DNA of 64,000 bases, from positions 1 to 64,000 of the forward strand of contig NZ_AZEA01000007.1 of the NCBI RefSeq assembly GCF_001435575.1. Reading direction: 5' to 3'. The translations under genes were made by a program, and so were the position numbers. Below the pieces are notes generated by a model. That model did not search any database and was not told where the DNA came from. It worked only from the letters and a program-made list of their open reading frames with translations. This DNA is from Lentilactobacillus sunkii DSM 19904. Lineage in GTDB: Bacteria; Bacillota; Bacilli; Lactobacillales; Lactobacillaceae. The first letter of the stretch is position 1. Each line of letters opens with the position of its first letter. Below, piece after piece: positions 1-8,439 of this stretch.

Positions 1-3
1 TAA

Positions 4-31
4 CTGGGACTTTTGTCCCAGCCCCTTTTTT
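4..31 (+). terminator. Terminator of an off-window gene
   Basis: A 7-bp stem (CTGGGAC/GTCCCAG) with a TTTT loop is followed by CCCC and a run of six T. It reads rightward, so it probably ends a plus-strand gene lying before the window. The next gene (75-1085) points the other way. Confidence 0.6.
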
Positions 32-74
32 GTAGATCATCTATGAAGCTTGGTAAAGTGCACGTATACAGAAA

Positions 75-1085
75 CTAATCCATTGTCACGATTATCTTTC
101 CGTGAGCTCGACCGGTTTCAGAATAATCTAAAGCAGATTGAATTTCAGAAAATGGCACAACCCGATCAATCATTGGCTTAACTGTACCATCTTCAATCAT
201 CTTTGTAATCAGATTTAATTCGGCACCATTTGGTTTCATAAACAAAAAAACATACTGTGCCTCGGTCTCCCGCTCTAATTTGCTGATATTCAGCGTTGCT
301 AAGCTGAAAGCCAGCCGCTTCCACAATGGCAATCCATATTCTGCTGCAAAACGCCCATTTGGAATCCCAGAAAGCGACACCACTTTTCCACCGGGTTTAA
401 TAATGTTAAAGGCATTTTCCAACGCCTTCCCGCCCAAAGTATCAAATACAAAGTGGTAATTAAATAAAACATCCTCAAAGTTTTCCTGATGGTAATCGAT
501 CACCTGATCTGCTCCAAGCTTTCGAACCATTTCAATGTTTTTCCGACTAGTTGTCGTTGCCACAAATGCTCCCAGTGATTTGGCAATCTGAATTGCAATG
601 GTTCCAATCCCACCGGATCCGGCTTGAATTAAGAGTTTATCTCCGGGCTTAACGTGCATGATGTCCACAAGTGCCTGATAGCTGGTTAATCCAGTCAGCG
701 GTACTGAAGCAGCCTGTTCAAAATTCAAATTGCTTGGCTTCAGCGCTACATCCCCTTGGTCAACCGCAATATATTCAGCAAACGTTCCAATCCGATTTTT
801 CTGCACTCGACCATATATCTGATCACCAACCGAAAACGCCTTAACATCTTGGCCCACTTGAGTCACCGTGCCGGAAAAGTCACTACCTAAAATTAACGGC
901 ATCTTATAATTTAGAAGCATCGTTAGTTTGCCATCCCGAGTTTTCAAATCAATGGGATTGATACTAGCAGCGGCAACTTTTACCAAAACATCGTTATCCC
1001 CAACGGCAGGAATTGCCACTTGGTTCAATTCTAAATGGTGCTGTTTGTACTTACGAATTTGAGCAGCTTTCATTGTTTTTGTCAT
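75..1085 (-). CDS. Zinc-independent MDR-family NADP-dependent oxidoreductase (quinone reductase-like)
   Basis: A 336-residue medium-chain dehydrogenase/reductase. The N-terminal GroES-like fold has INPIDLKTRDG and LGSDFSGTV. The Rossmann domain has AGSGGIGTIAIQIAKSLGA (about residues 155-173), the nucleotide-binding glycine motif of quinone oxidoreductase-like enzymes. The structural-zinc cysteines of classical alcohol dehydrogenases are absent. Expected role: NAD(P)H reduction of quinones, enones or other electrophiles in the cytoplasm. It is divergent from the ArsR/DJ-1 pair at 1249-2264 and shares a palindromic operator motif with it, so it is probably part of the same electrophile or aldehyde stress response. 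The substrate cannot be told from sequence. Confidence 0.85.
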   Translation of the reverse strand: MTKTMKAAQIRKYKQHHLELNQVAIPAVGDNDVLVKVAAASINPIDLKTRDGKLTMLLNYKMPLILGSDFSGTVTQVGQDVKAFSVGDQIYGRVQKNRIGTFAEYIAVDQGDVALKPSNLNFEQAASVPLTGLTSYQALVDIMHVKPGDKLLIQAGSGGIGTIAIQIAKSLGAFVATTTSRKNIEMVRKLGADQVIDYHQENFEDVLFNYHFVFDTLGGKALENAFNIIKPGGKVVSLSGIPNGRFAAEYGLPLWKRLAFSLATLNISKLERETEAQYVFLFMKPNGAELNLITKMIEDGTVKPMIDRVVPFSEIQSALDYSETGRAHGKIIVTMD

Positions 1086-1105
1086 AACATCTCTCCAAAG
1101 TAATG

Positions 1106-1121
1106 GTTTAAATTTTTAAAC
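1106..1121. promoter_or_regulatory. Operator palindrome and promoter of the MDR gene
   Basis: GTTTAAA-TT-TTTAAAC is a perfect 7-bp-arm inverted repeat. On the minus strand it lies just downstream of a promoter with -35 TTGACT (1163-1158), a 17-bp spacer and -10 TAAGAT (1140-1135), which is a classic repressor position. The 12-mer TAATGGTTTAAA at 1101-1112 recurs at 1213-1224 before the regulator gene. This suggests both are bound by the ArsR-type regulator (inference). Confidence 0.6.
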
Positions 1122-1187
1122 GAATGTGTCACAAATCTTATTCCGCTTTAAAAAAATAGTCAAGAATTCCAGCTTCGAACGAATATA

Positions 1188-1225
1188 TTGACTTCAATCA
1201 GCCATGATGGTTTAATGGTTTAAAC
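1188..1225 (+). promoter_or_regulatory. Promoter and operator of the ArsR-DJ-1 operon
   Basis: The -35 TTGACT (1188-1193), a 17-bp spacer and -10 TTTAAT (1211-1216) are followed directly by the palindrome GTTTAAAC (1218-1225). The block contains the 12-mer TAATGGTTTAAA shared with the divergent operator at 1101-1112, consistent with autoregulation. Confidence 0.6.
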
Positions 1226-1248
1226 AGATGAACGGAGTTGAGCCAAAA

Positions 1249-1587
1249 ATGACCGATTTAAAACAAATTCAATCAGAATTTGCCAACATAAGCACTTTCC
1301 TAACTGCACTAGGAGATGAAAAACGTCAGGCAATTATTATCGCATTGCTCAAGAAAAATGCATGTAACGGCTTACAAGCCACTGATCTGACAAATGCAAC
1401 TCATTTGTCCAGACCAGCAGTATCCCACCATTTGAAAATTTTAAAAGACGCACATCTTGTTGCCGTGAGAAGTGAAGGAACCAAAAATTTTTACTATTTA
1501 TCTCACAATATCAAGGAAATCGATCAACTGAAAACATTACTCGACCATGTGACTGAGATTATTAAACAAACGGGGACTAAAAAATGA
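1249..1587 (+). CDS. ArsR/SmtB-family winged-helix transcriptional regulator
   Basis: A small HTH regulator. LGDEKRQAIIIALLK is helix 1-2 of the ArsR fold. LSRPAVSHHLKILKDAHLVAVRSEG is the recognition helix plus beta-wing. No CxCxxD-type metal site is visible, so it may sense something other than a metal. I choose the ATG at 1249 because GGAG (1234-1237) lies 11 bases upstream; an ATG at 1228 is in frame but has no ribosome binding site. Its stop overlaps the DJ-1 gene by 4 bases, so the two are co-transcribed. It probably represses both divergent promoters through the shared GTTTAAAC-type sites. Confidence 0.85.
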   Translation: MTDLKQIQSEFANISTFLTALGDEKRQAIIIALLKKNACNGLQATDLTNATHLSRPAVSHHLKILKDAHLVAVRSEGTKNFYYLSHNIKEIDQLKTLLDHVTEIIKQTGTKK

Positions 1588-2264
1588 CAAAAAAGGTATT
1601 AATTGTCTTAACAAATAAGACACGTTATCAAGGAACTGATGATCCAACCGGCTTGTGGTTGGGAGAAGCAACTGAATTTGCTGAATCAATGGAGCAGGCT
1701 GGAATAAAAGTTGATTATGTCAGTCCAAAGGGCGGCTTTGTTCCGCTGGATCCAAGAAGTATGAAATACACCAATAAATCCATCATGGAATTTTACGAAA
1801 CCAAAGACTTCCAACAACGCGCACTAACTCAATCGCTGCGTCCGGATCAAATAAATCCAGCTGATTATTCAGCAATCTACTATACTGGCGGTCACGGTGT
1901 CATGTGGGACTTCCCAGATGATCCTAAACTCCAAAAAATTGCATTATCAATCTACAACAATGGCGGCTACATCACATCGGTCTGTCACGGAGTAGCCGGA
2001 TTGCTCAATATTAAAGATAACAACGGTAAATACCTGATTGCCGGCAAAACAATCACTGGTTTTACAACAGCCGAAGAAATTATCGCAGGTAAAAAATCAG
2101 TCGTACCATTTTTAAACAAACAAGAAGTAGAAAAGCGCGGGGGTAACTTTAAAAAGAAACGGGCATATAAAGAATATGCCGTTCAGGATGGTCATTTTAT
2201 TACAGGGCAAAATCCATTCTCACCAAAAGCTGTGGCTAGACTGCTTCTTAAAAATATTAAATAA
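1584..2264 (+). CDS. DJ-1/PfpI-family protein (Hsp31-like glyoxalase III/deglycase class)
   Basis: 226 residues of the class I glutamine-amidotransferase-like fold. YYTGGHGVMWDFPDD and SVCHGVAGLL carry the nucleophilic-elbow Cys and the glycine-rich loop of the Hsp31/HchA-like subgroup. KTITGFTTAEE and TGQNPFSP are further family motifs. Members act on methylglyoxal or glycated targets or as chaperones, so a role in carbonyl stress fits. It overlaps the ArsR stop by ATGA, implying translational coupling, and is followed by a bidirectional terminator. The exact reaction is not decidable here. Confidence 0.85.
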   Translation: MTKKVLIVLTNKTRYQGTDDPTGLWLGEATEFAESMEQAGIKVDYVSPKGGFVPLDPRSMKYTNKSIMEFYETKDFQQRALTQSLRPDQINPADYSAIYYTGGHGVMWDFPDDPKLQKIALSIYNNGGYITSVCHGVAGLLNIKDNNGKYLIAGKTITGFTTAEEIIAGKKSVVPFLNKQEVEKRGGNFKKKRAYKEYAVQDGHFITGQNPFSPKAVARLLLKNIK

Positions 2265-2273
2265 TTCGCAATT

Positions 2274-2325
2274 AAAAAAACGGGTCAAAATACTGTTAAA
2301 TAACAGCGTTTTGACCCGTTTTGAC
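2274..2325. terminator. Bidirectional terminator
   Basis: The stem ACGGGTCAAAA/TTTTGACCCGT (2280-2290 with 2309-2319) contains an inner CTGTTA/TAACAG hairpin. It has an A run on the left and T-rich sequence on the right, so it serves both the DJ-1 gene and the convergent glycerate kinase gene. Confidence 0.8.
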
Positions 2326-3455
2326 TATCGATTAATTAATTGAATCATCTTGCCAATCCGGTATCCGGTTTGAGTGATCAACTGAGGGGCTTGCTGAATT
2401 GCTTCATCAACTGTCATTGGACTGGTCATTGTCGAAAGAATCAAATCAAAACCGTGTTCATAAAGACGCTGAACATCTTCGGAAACACTTCCGGCTACAG
2501 CGATAGTTGGAACCCCGGCCTTATGGGTAAGTTGGGCAACTCCCAAAGGCAGCTTACCATTCAATGTCTGCTGATCAATTCGGCCTTCTCCGGTGATAAC
2601 CAGATCAGCGTTTTGAATTCTTGCCTGCAAATGGACGATTTCGATCATTTTTGCAATTCCGGAAGTTAACCGGCCACCAAGAAAGGCCAGAACGCCAAAT
2701 CCAAGGCCACCAGCAGCTCCAGCCCCAGGGAGTGTCGAATAATCAGTCCCAAGAACCGTTGCCGTTAATTGTGACAGATGGTTGAGCTGGTTGTCGAATT
2801 CAGCTACTTGATCAGGACGAACACCTTTCTGTGGTCCAAAGATTCGGGTAGCACCATTTTTACCAGTCAAAGGGTTATCAACGTCAGCAAGTCCGATCAC
2901 CTGAACATTTTGAATTCTATGGTCAATTCCTTCAAGATTCACTCCGGCCAATTCACGCAGACCTGTCATACCATGTGGAATTTCAGCACCGTTTTGATCG
3001 AAAAAACGGCCACCCAGTGCCTGAGCCATCCCAACCCCACCATCATTGGTAGAACTGCCGCCAAGCCCAACGTATATTTTGGTCGCATGATGATCCAAAG
3101 CCTGCTTAATTAATTCCCCAACACCATAAGTTGACTTCAAAGCAACATTTTGCTGACGATCCTGAGTAAATCCGGCAGCTGCGGCCATTTCGATGACGGC
3201 CGTGTGATTAGGCAACAATCCCCACTGTGCCTCAACATGACCGCTGGCAGGCCCAGAAACCTTAGACGTCATCAAATGGCCGTTAGTAGCCTTAATAATG
3301 GCCATTACAGTCCCTTCACCACCATCAGCAAGTGGCACTTTGATGATTTTCAACGAAGAGTCAGCTTCATGAAGCCCACGTTCCAAATAATCAGCAACTT
3401 GTATTGAACTGGCACTGCCTTTAAATGAATCGGCCGCAATTACAATTTTTTTCAT
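2325..3455 (-). CDS. Glycerate kinase (GlxK/GarK family)
   Basis: About 376 residues. MKKIVIAADSFKGSASSIQVAD is the N-terminal signature of the family. VPLADGGEGTV, GLGGSSTNDGGVGMAQALG and ITGEGRIDQQTLNGK are its conserved phosphate- and substrate-binding blocks. It phosphorylates D-glycerate, feeding it into lower glycolysis. I place the start at the ATG at 3455, because AAAGG lies 9 bases before it; the upstream in-frame ATG at 3464 abuts that ribosome binding site. It stands alone between two terminators. A glycerate source or transporter is not adjacent. Confidence 0.92.
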   Translation of the reverse strand: MKKIVIAADSFKGSASSIQVADYLERGLHEADSSLKIIKVPLADGGEGTVMAIIKATNGHLMTSKVSGPASGHVEAQWGLLPNHTAVIEMAAAAGFTQDRQQNVALKSTYGVGELIKQALDHHATKIYVGLGGSSTNDGGVGMAQALGGRFFDQNGAEIPHGMTGLRELAGVNLEGIDHRIQNVQVIGLADVDNPLTGKNGATRIFGPQKGVRPDQVAEFDNQLNHLSQLTATVLGTDYSTLPGAGAAGGLGFGVLAFLGGRLTSGIAKMIEIVHLQARIQNADLVITGEGRIDQQTLNGKLPLGVAQLTHKAGVPTIAVAGSVSEDVQRLYEHGFDLILSTMTSPMTVDEAIQQAPQLITQTGYRIGKMIQLINR

Positions 3456-3515
3456 ATTCAGCATCCTTTAACGATATTTACTCCAGTTTAACCGAATCGG
3501 GCCGTTTTGGACCAT

Positions 3516-3550
3516 AAAAAAAAGCAGCATCGTCAAATGGCGATGCTGCT
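3516..3550 (-). terminator. Terminator of the rpmH-rnpA-yidC operon
   Basis: A 10-bp stem, AGCAGCATCG/CGATGCTGCT, with an 8-base loop is followed on the minus strand by seven T. It lies directly after the yidC stop. Confidence 0.9.
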
Positions 3551-3557
3551 TAATGAA

Positions 3558-4394
3558 TTATTTACGTTTACTCTTCTTGGCACGCTTGATGGCTTTTTTA
3601 ATTGCCCGTTGCTTTTCGCGTTCTTCACGTTGTTTCTTCTCACGTTCTCGACGAATCTTCCAAGGGTTTTGAATAACCAAGGTTTGACCCACCTGGAATG
3701 CATTGGTAATTACCCAGTACAGTGACAAGGCTGATGGTAAGCTAAGCGCCATAATTAAAATGAAGAATGGCATTCCCAGTGTCATCATGGTTGTCATTGA
3801 ATTGGATTCGGGCTGACCTTTCATGGCCAACCAGGAAGAAATGAAAGTGAACAAAGCAGCTAGGACCGGCAAAACGAAGTATGGATCCGGATGTCCAAGC
3901 TGTAACCAGAAGAAGGTTCCGGTTCTCAAAATATGAGTCCGCCAGATTGCTTGATACAAGGCGAACAGAATTGGCATCTGAACAATCAATGGCAAACAAC
4001 CAGCCAATGGATTAATACCTGCTTCGGCATACAGTTTCTTTTGTTCAGCCTGAAGCTTTTGAACGGTTGCAGCATCCTTTGATGAATATTTCTTCTGCAG
4101 TGCCTTCAGTTGCGGTTGAACTTCTTGGGTCTTCCGCATACTTCTGGTTTGATAAATCATCAATGGCAGAATAACAATCCGGACAAGAATGGTAAAGATA
4201 ATAATACCCATACCATAGTTGTCGCTAAAGAATTTAGACAGCCAGATGATGGCTCTGGAGAAGTTTAAAACAACCCATCCATCCCAAATACCTGTACTGT
4301 GATTGGTTATTGGTGCATTGCTACATGCGGAAAGTACTACCGTCAAACTTACTAATGATAGTAATACTAGTAATTTCTTTATTCTCTTTTTCAA
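3558..4394 (-). CDS. yidC: Membrane protein insertase YidC (lipoprotein form)
   Basis: 278 residues with a lipoprotein signal peptide ([15 protein letters not shown], lipobox Cys near residue 24) and five transmembrane segments typical of Gram-positive YidC/Oxa1. The hydrophobic blocks include [21 protein letters not shown] (which ends with the functional groove Arg), the coiled hairpin with [13 protein letters not shown], then [25 protein letters not shown] basic C-terminal tail (RAKKSKRK) binds ribosomes. It inserts and folds membrane proteins with or without SecYEG. It overlaps rnpA by 4 bases. The jag gene that often follows in Firmicutes is absent. Confidence 0.97.
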   Translation of the reverse strand: MKKRIKKLLVLLSLVSLTVVLSACSNAPITNHSTGIWDGWVVLNFSRAIIWLSKFFSDNYGMGIIIFTILVRIVILPLMIYQTRSMRKTQEVQPQLKALQKKYSSKDAATVQKLQAEQKKLYAEAGINPLAGCLPLIVQMPILFALYQAIWRTHILRTGTFFWLQLGHPDPYFVLPVLAALFTFISSWLAMKGQPESNSMTTMMTLGMPFFILIMALSLPSALSLYWVITNAFQVGQTLVIQNPWKIRREREKKQREEREKQRAIKKAIKRAKKSKRK

Positions 4395-4756
4395 CTTTTT
4401 TCCTCACTATCATAGTTGGGATCGATTAGTTTAGCTAACTTGAGTACGTGAATTAAGCTGGCCTTAACATCAGCCATCGACATTTGGTCTGCCGCCGGAC
4501 GGGCGATAACAATGAAATCAACGTCCTGACGGAGGTAAGGCTTTAATTCCAACAGGGATTGGCGAATTCTTCGCTTAACCCAATTTCTATGTACCGCGTT
4601 GCCGATCTTCTTACCAACAGAAATACCGACGCGAAAATGTAATTGATTGGGTTTGTCCAAAGAATAGATAACAAATTGACGATTTGCAACCGAGTTATGA
4701 GTTTCAAATACTTCTTGAAATTCAGACTCTTTTTTTACTCGATACGATTTTCGCAT
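4391..4756 (-). CDS. rnpA: Ribonuclease P protein component
   Basis: 121 residues. [18 protein letters not shown] and the RNR-type motif region [20 protein letters not shown] mark the RnpA fold that binds the RNase P RNA and pre-tRNA leaders. [13 protein letters not shown] is the conserved C-terminal strand. It lies between rpmH and yidC in the usual bacterial order. A hairpin between rpmH and rnpA may reduce its expression relative to L34. Confidence 0.97.
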   Translation of the reverse strand: MRKSYRVKKESEFQEVFETHNSVANRQFVIYSLDKPNQLHFRVGISVGKKIGNAVHRNWVKRRIRQSLLELKPYLRQDVDFIVIARPAADQMSMADVKASLIHVLKLAKLIDPNYDSEEKS

Positions 4757-4790
4757 GATCCATCTCCACAGATTTTTGAAAAATAAATGA

Positions 4791-4816
4791 AAAAGACCAC
4801 TGAATGGTCAGTGGTC
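4791..4816 (-). terminator. Attenuator-like hairpin between rpmH and rnpA
   Basis: The 9-bp stem GACCACTGA/TCAGTGGTC (4795-4803 with 4808-4816) is followed on the minus strand by a short T-rich stretch. The stem reaches into the rpmH stop codon (4816-4818). As rnpA and yidC lie downstream without an obvious new promoter, partial termination is likely (inference). Confidence 0.55.
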
Positions 4817-4950
4817 TATGCAGACAATGATTTTCTACCTTTTTGACGTCGGCGAGCCAACACTTTACGACCATTGCTGGTACTCATACGTTTACGGAAA
4901 CCATGAACGCGTGCGCGATGACGCTTCTTTGGTTGATAAGTTCTTTTCAT
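4816..4950 (-). CDS. rpmH: 50S ribosomal protein L34
   Basis: A 44-residue, strongly basic protein read directly from the minus strand. It begins [20 protein letters not shown] and ends [12 protein letters not shown], the canonical L34 sequence. Ribosome binding site AGGAGG lies just upstream of the ATG at 4950. It is the promoter-proximal gene of the rpmH-rnpA-yidC operon that faces away from oriC. Confidence 0.98.
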   Translation of the reverse strand: MKRTYQPKKRHRARVHGFRKRMSTSNGRKVLARRRQKGRKSLSA

Positions 4951-5115
4951 TATGAAATCCTCCTTTTACTCTAAAAGTCGCGTTTAAGCATTTAATTACA
5001 ATATGTTCAAATGCATTTCCCAAATATATTAACATAATTTGTTCATTAATGGAATAGTCTTTTGCATGATCAATTAAATCCAAAAAAATTTAAAATTTGT
5101 TTCATGAACAATTTG

Positions 5116-5386
5116 TGTGGATAACCGCATAAATAATAATAGCCGATTTTGAAGATTTGCACAAGGTTATCCACAGATGAACATGGGGTTCCAAAAGTTA
5201 TCCACAGACTGTGCATTTCGATATTTTATTTCTTGTTAAAGCCGTTGCTGTCAAGTTTAGTTATCCACAGTTGCCTGTTAATTACCCACAATTTCAGACG
5301 CGTTATCCACTTATCCACAGGGGACTTATACATTTCTTCCACTCCTGTGAAACAATTATGCACAGGCTGTTTTTGCCTGTGGAAAA
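5116..5386. other. oriC: oriC, dnaA-upstream DnaA-box cluster
   Basis: The dnaA promoter region holds exact DnaA boxes TTATCCACA (or complement) at 5116-5124, 5167-5175, 5198-5206, 5261-5269 and 5311-5319. Near matches lie at 5282-5290, 5303-5311, 5356-5364 and 5378-5386. This is the upstream half of a bipartite Firmicute origin and also an autoregulatory region for dnaA. The whole rpmH-dnaA gap (4951-5455) holds no convincing gene; short open frames there are chance. Confidence 0.93.
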
Positions 5387-5455
5387 CTTTTCTTTGGAAT
5401 GCTAAAATTAATTTGCATTTCGCAAGACGACTAAAAAACAGAGGGGGAATTCGTA

Positions 5456-6799
5456 GTGTTAGATAAGGATTCATTATGGCAAAAGTTAAGTGAACAATTC
5501 CGCAGCAACACCACTGACCTTACATATGATACCTGGATCAAACCAGTCAAACCGATCAGCTTTGATGGATCCACACTTACTTTATCTTTACCTTCTGAAT
5601 TGCATCGGGATTACTGGAAAGAACAATTGGCACCAAACTTGATTGAGTATGCTTTTGTGATCACAAAAGGCAACATCGAGCCAAAGTTTATTCTGGATTC
5701 AGACGTTAATAAAGAAGCGCAAGAAAAACCTGTGGATAACCATCAAGAGCAGGACGGTGATGAATTTTCATTTAGTAAGGAAAATCATCTCAATCCAAAC
5801 TACACGTTCGATAATTTTATTATTGGCAAAGGCAATCAAATGGCCCATGCCGCTGCTTTAATTGTGTCTGAGGAACCTGGAAAGCTTTATAATCCACTGT
5901 TCTTTTATGGTGGCGTCGGATTGGGCAAAACCCATTTGATGCAGGCTATCGGCAACAAGCGGCTCGAAGACCATCCTGAAACCAACGTTAAGTATGTGAC
6001 CAGTGAGGCCTTCACCAACGATTTCATCAACGCGATTCAGACCAACCGGACAGAAGAATTCCGTCGTGAATACCGGGATGTGGATATTTTGATGGTAGAT
6101 GATATTCAATTCTTCGCCCAAAAAGAAGGAACTCAAGAAGAGTTCTTCCACACTTTTAATGATCTTTACAATAATGACAAACAAATCGTTTTGACGTCCG
6201 ATCGGGTTCCACAAGAAATCCCCAAGCTCCAGGAACGATTGGTATCACGATTCGCATGGGGTCTGCCTGTCGACATCACGCCGCCTGATCTGGAAACCAG
6301 AATTGCGATTCTTAAGAACAAAGCAAAGCTGGACAACCTGGTCATCCCTAATGACACGCTGGCATACATCGCCGGCCAGATCGATTCCAACGTCCGAGAA
6401 CTTGAAGGGGCATTGTCACGGGTTCAAGCTTATTCCAAATTAAAAGATGAACCGATCACAACCGATCTTGTCTATGAAGCGCTTCGTGGCCTGAAGCTGA
6501 GCCAGGACAACCGCCAGCTTTCGATCGTTGACATCCAAAACAAAGTTGCCAGCTATTTCCACATTTCCATTAATGATTTGAAGGGTAAGAAACGGATGAA
6601 ATCCATTGTCATGCCCCGACAAATTGCGATGTATCTGGCCAGAGAGATGACCAGCAATTCGCTGCCAAAAATTGGTAAAGAATTCGGCGGTAAAGATCAC
6701 ACAACCGTTATTCATGCTTGCGATAAAATTGCAGAAATCATTAAACTCGATGCCGATTTGAGAAAAGAAATCTCGGATATTAAAAGCGCCCTGAACTAA
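5456..6799 (+). CDS. dnaA: Chromosomal replication initiator DnaA
   Basis: 447 residues. Domain I is about residues 1-85. The AAA+ domain has NPLFFYGGVGLGKTHL (Walker A) and VDILMVDDIQFFAQKEGTQ (Walker B). The C-terminal DNA-binding domain carries the signature GKDHTTVIHACDKI. Start is the GTG at 5456 with GAGGGGG 8 bases upstream. It binds DnaA boxes on both sides of its own gene, melts the origin and loads DnaB. One exact box, TGTGGATAA, lies inside the gene at 5731-5739. It forms an operon or adjacent unit with dnaN. Confidence 0.99.
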   Translation: MLDKDSLWQKLSEQFRSNTTDLTYDTWIKPVKPISFDGSTLTLSLPSELHRDYWKEQLAPNLIEYAFVITKGNIEPKFILDSDVNKEAQEKPVDNHQEQDGDEFSFSKENHLNPNYTFDNFIIGKGNQMAHAAALIVSEEPGKLYNPLFFYGGVGLGKTHLMQAIGNKRLEDHPETNVKYVTSEAFTNDFINAIQTNRTEEFRREYRDVDILMVDDIQFFAQKEGTQEEFFHTFNDLYNNDKQIVLTSDRVPQEIPKLQERLVSRFAWGLPVDITPPDLETRIAILKNKAKLDNLVIPNDTLAYIAGQIDSNVRELEGALSRVQAYSKLKDEPITTDLVYEALRGLKLSQDNRQLSIVDIQNKVASYFHISINDLKGKKRMKSIVMPRQIAMYLAREMTSNSLPKIGKEFGGKDHTTVIHACDKIAEIIKLDADLRKEISDIKSALN

Positions 6800-6804
6800 A
6801 ATGG

Positions 6805-6960
6805 TATAATCGACTGTGGATAAATAATAGAGAAGTCAATAAGTTGTGCACAGTCTTATCCACAGGTTTATCGTTGAGTACTAAAGACTTGTGAAAAGTT
6901 ATCCACAATATCCACATGCCCTACTATTACTTCTTTTTTCTTTTATTAATTAATATATAC
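6805..6960 (+). other. oriC: oriC, unwinding half: DnaA boxes, DnaA-trios and AT-rich DUE
   Basis: Between dnaA and dnaN there is an extended -10 (TGG-TATAAT, 6805-6810) and DnaA boxes at 6815-6823, 6856-6864 and 6899-6907, with a partial one at 6908-6916. The trinucleotide series CTA-CTA-TTA-CTT-CTT starts at 6921. It matches the DnaA-trio element known from Bacillus subtilis and leads into AT-rich DNA (6936-6960). This is where strand opening is expected. Confidence 0.88.
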
Positions 6961-6993
6961 TTACACTTTACTTTCCGGGAGGTCGATTAAAGT

Positions 6994-8133
6994 ATGAAAT
7001 TTTCAATTGGTCGAACAGCATTCACTAAAGGTCTAAACACAGTTTCAAGAGCCATCTCTACAAAAACAACGATTCCTATCCTAACTGGATTAAAGATTGT
7101 AGCCGGTCCTGATGGTCTTGTACTAACAGGCAGTGATGCTGATATTTCCATTGAAACAACGTTAAAAGCTGATGATCCAGACAACATGTTGGTGATTGAA
7201 TCCGAAGGTGCCATTGTGTTGCCTGCACGATTCTTTACTGAAATTGTTAAAAAATTACCTAAAGACACCATTACTTTGGAGGTTGGTGAAAACTTCCAGA
7301 CAATGATTACTTCGGGTCAATCTTCCTTTACAATCAACGGATTGGATGCCAACAACTATCCACACCTACCTGAAATTCAAACCAACGATTCAATTCCTTT
7401 GGCAGCTGATCTCTTTAAACAAATTATCAGCCAAACCGTCGTTGCAGTTTCAAATCAGGAAAGTCGACCAATTCTGACAGGGGTTCATTTTGTGATTTCT
7501 GAGAACCACGTTATGGCAGTTGCAACTGACAGCCATCGACTCAGCCAACGGAAAGTAACTTTGGAAAAGCCAATTACCGGATCGTATGATTTTGTCATTC
7601 CTGGAAAGAGTTTGTCTGAGTTATCCAAGATGATTGACGATGCTCAAGAAGAAGTATCTTTGTCAGTCACTGAAAACCAAGCTTTGTTTGTCATTGGAAA
7701 CACATTATTCTATTCACGACTGCTCGAAGGCAACTATCCTGATACAACCAGATTGATTCCAGACGCACATGACACCCGGATTTCATTTGAAGCTCCTGAG
7801 TTATTGGCAGCTATTGAACGGGCATCGTTACTTTCACATGAATCAAGAAATAACGTTGTAAAGATTACAATTGATCCTGATAAAAAGTCGGTTACCATCT
7901 ACGGAAATTCCCCTGATGTTGGTAATGTTGAAGAAGACCTGGAGCCTAAGACCCTCGAAGGAAACGAGCTTGAAATCTCCTTCAACCCTGATTACATGAA
8001 AGATGCGTTGCGTTCATTCAGTCAGGCAACGATTAACATTGACTTCACCTCTGCTTTACGGCCATTTACATTGACCCCAACCGAAGACAGTGACAGCTTT
8101 GTTCAACTGATTACACCAATTCGAACGTTCTAA
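6994..8133 (+). CDS. dnaN: DNA polymerase III sliding clamp, beta subunit
   Basis: 379 residues, the normal length, made of three clamp subdomains. MKFSIGRTAFTKGLNTVSRAIS is the N-terminal signature. The C-terminus ends LTPTEDSDSFVQLITPIRTF, which closes the ring in the usual LxPMR/PIRT-like way. It tethers Pol III to DNA and recruits repair proteins. GGGAGG precedes the ATG by 10 bases. A strong terminator follows it, separating it from yaaA-recF-gyrB. Confidence 0.99.
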   Translation: MKFSIGRTAFTKGLNTVSRAISTKTTIPILTGLKIVAGPDGLVLTGSDADISIETTLKADDPDNMLVIESEGAIVLPARFFTEIVKKLPKDTITLEVGENFQTMITSGQSSFTINGLDANNYPHLPEIQTNDSIPLAADLFKQIISQTVVAVSNQESRPILTGVHFVISENHVMAVATDSHRLSQRKVTLEKPITGSYDFVIPGKSLSELSKMIDDAQEEVSLSVTENQALFVIGNTLFYSRLLEGNYPDTTRLIPDAHDTRISFEAPELLAAIERASLLSHESRNNVVKITIDPDKKSVTIYGNSPDVGNVEEDLEPKTLEGNELEISFNPDYMKDALRSFSQATINIDFTSALRPFTLTPTEDSDSFVQLITPIRTF

Positions 8134-8150
8134 TTGAAAATCGATTAACT

Positions 8151-8185
8151 AACAACTCTCACAACATTCTGGGAGTTGTTTTTTT
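8151..8185 (+). terminator. Terminator of dnaN
   Basis: The stem AACAACTC/GAGTTGTT extends by one wobble pair and is followed by seven or more T. Confidence 0.9.
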
Positions 8186-8285
8186 CTGTCCAAAAATCAC
8201 AAATTATATCTCAAATAGTTATGCTTTTAAAAAGTTCACTTACAATTTGATTGAAGTCGAAAATAACTGCCGATATTTCGTTATC

Positions 8286-8301
8286 AGTCCATATATGGAC
8301 T
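8286..8301. repeat. 16-bp perfect palindrome in the dnaN-yaaA gap
   Basis: AGTCCATATATGGACT is perfectly self-complementary and followed by TTTTT. It lies about 105 bases before the yaaA -10 box. It could be an operator or a small hairpin. Nothing else coding is visible in the 294-base gap. Confidence 0.4.
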
Positions 8302-8383
8302 TTTTAGCAATTTTCGTTGATTTCATACAAAAATATCAAAAATCTTTAAAACGGCTCATAATGCCCATAAATCGTCACTGACG

Positions 8384-8412
8384 TGTACTTTTACTAAACA
8401 AAGGGGTATAAT
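8384..8412 (+). promoter_or_regulatory. Promoter of the yaaA-recF-gyrB operon
   Basis: -10 TATAAT at 8407-8412 has a weak -35 (TGTACT, 8384-8389) at 17 bp. It sits about 30 bases before the yaaA start. Confidence 0.6.
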
Positions 8413-8439
8413 AGAGTATGTAAAAAGGTGGGTGAAATT

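Noticed and set aside
5149-5474. Open frames on both strands in the dnaA upstream region
   Set aside because: They are explained by the repeated DnaA boxes, and no coding signals are present.
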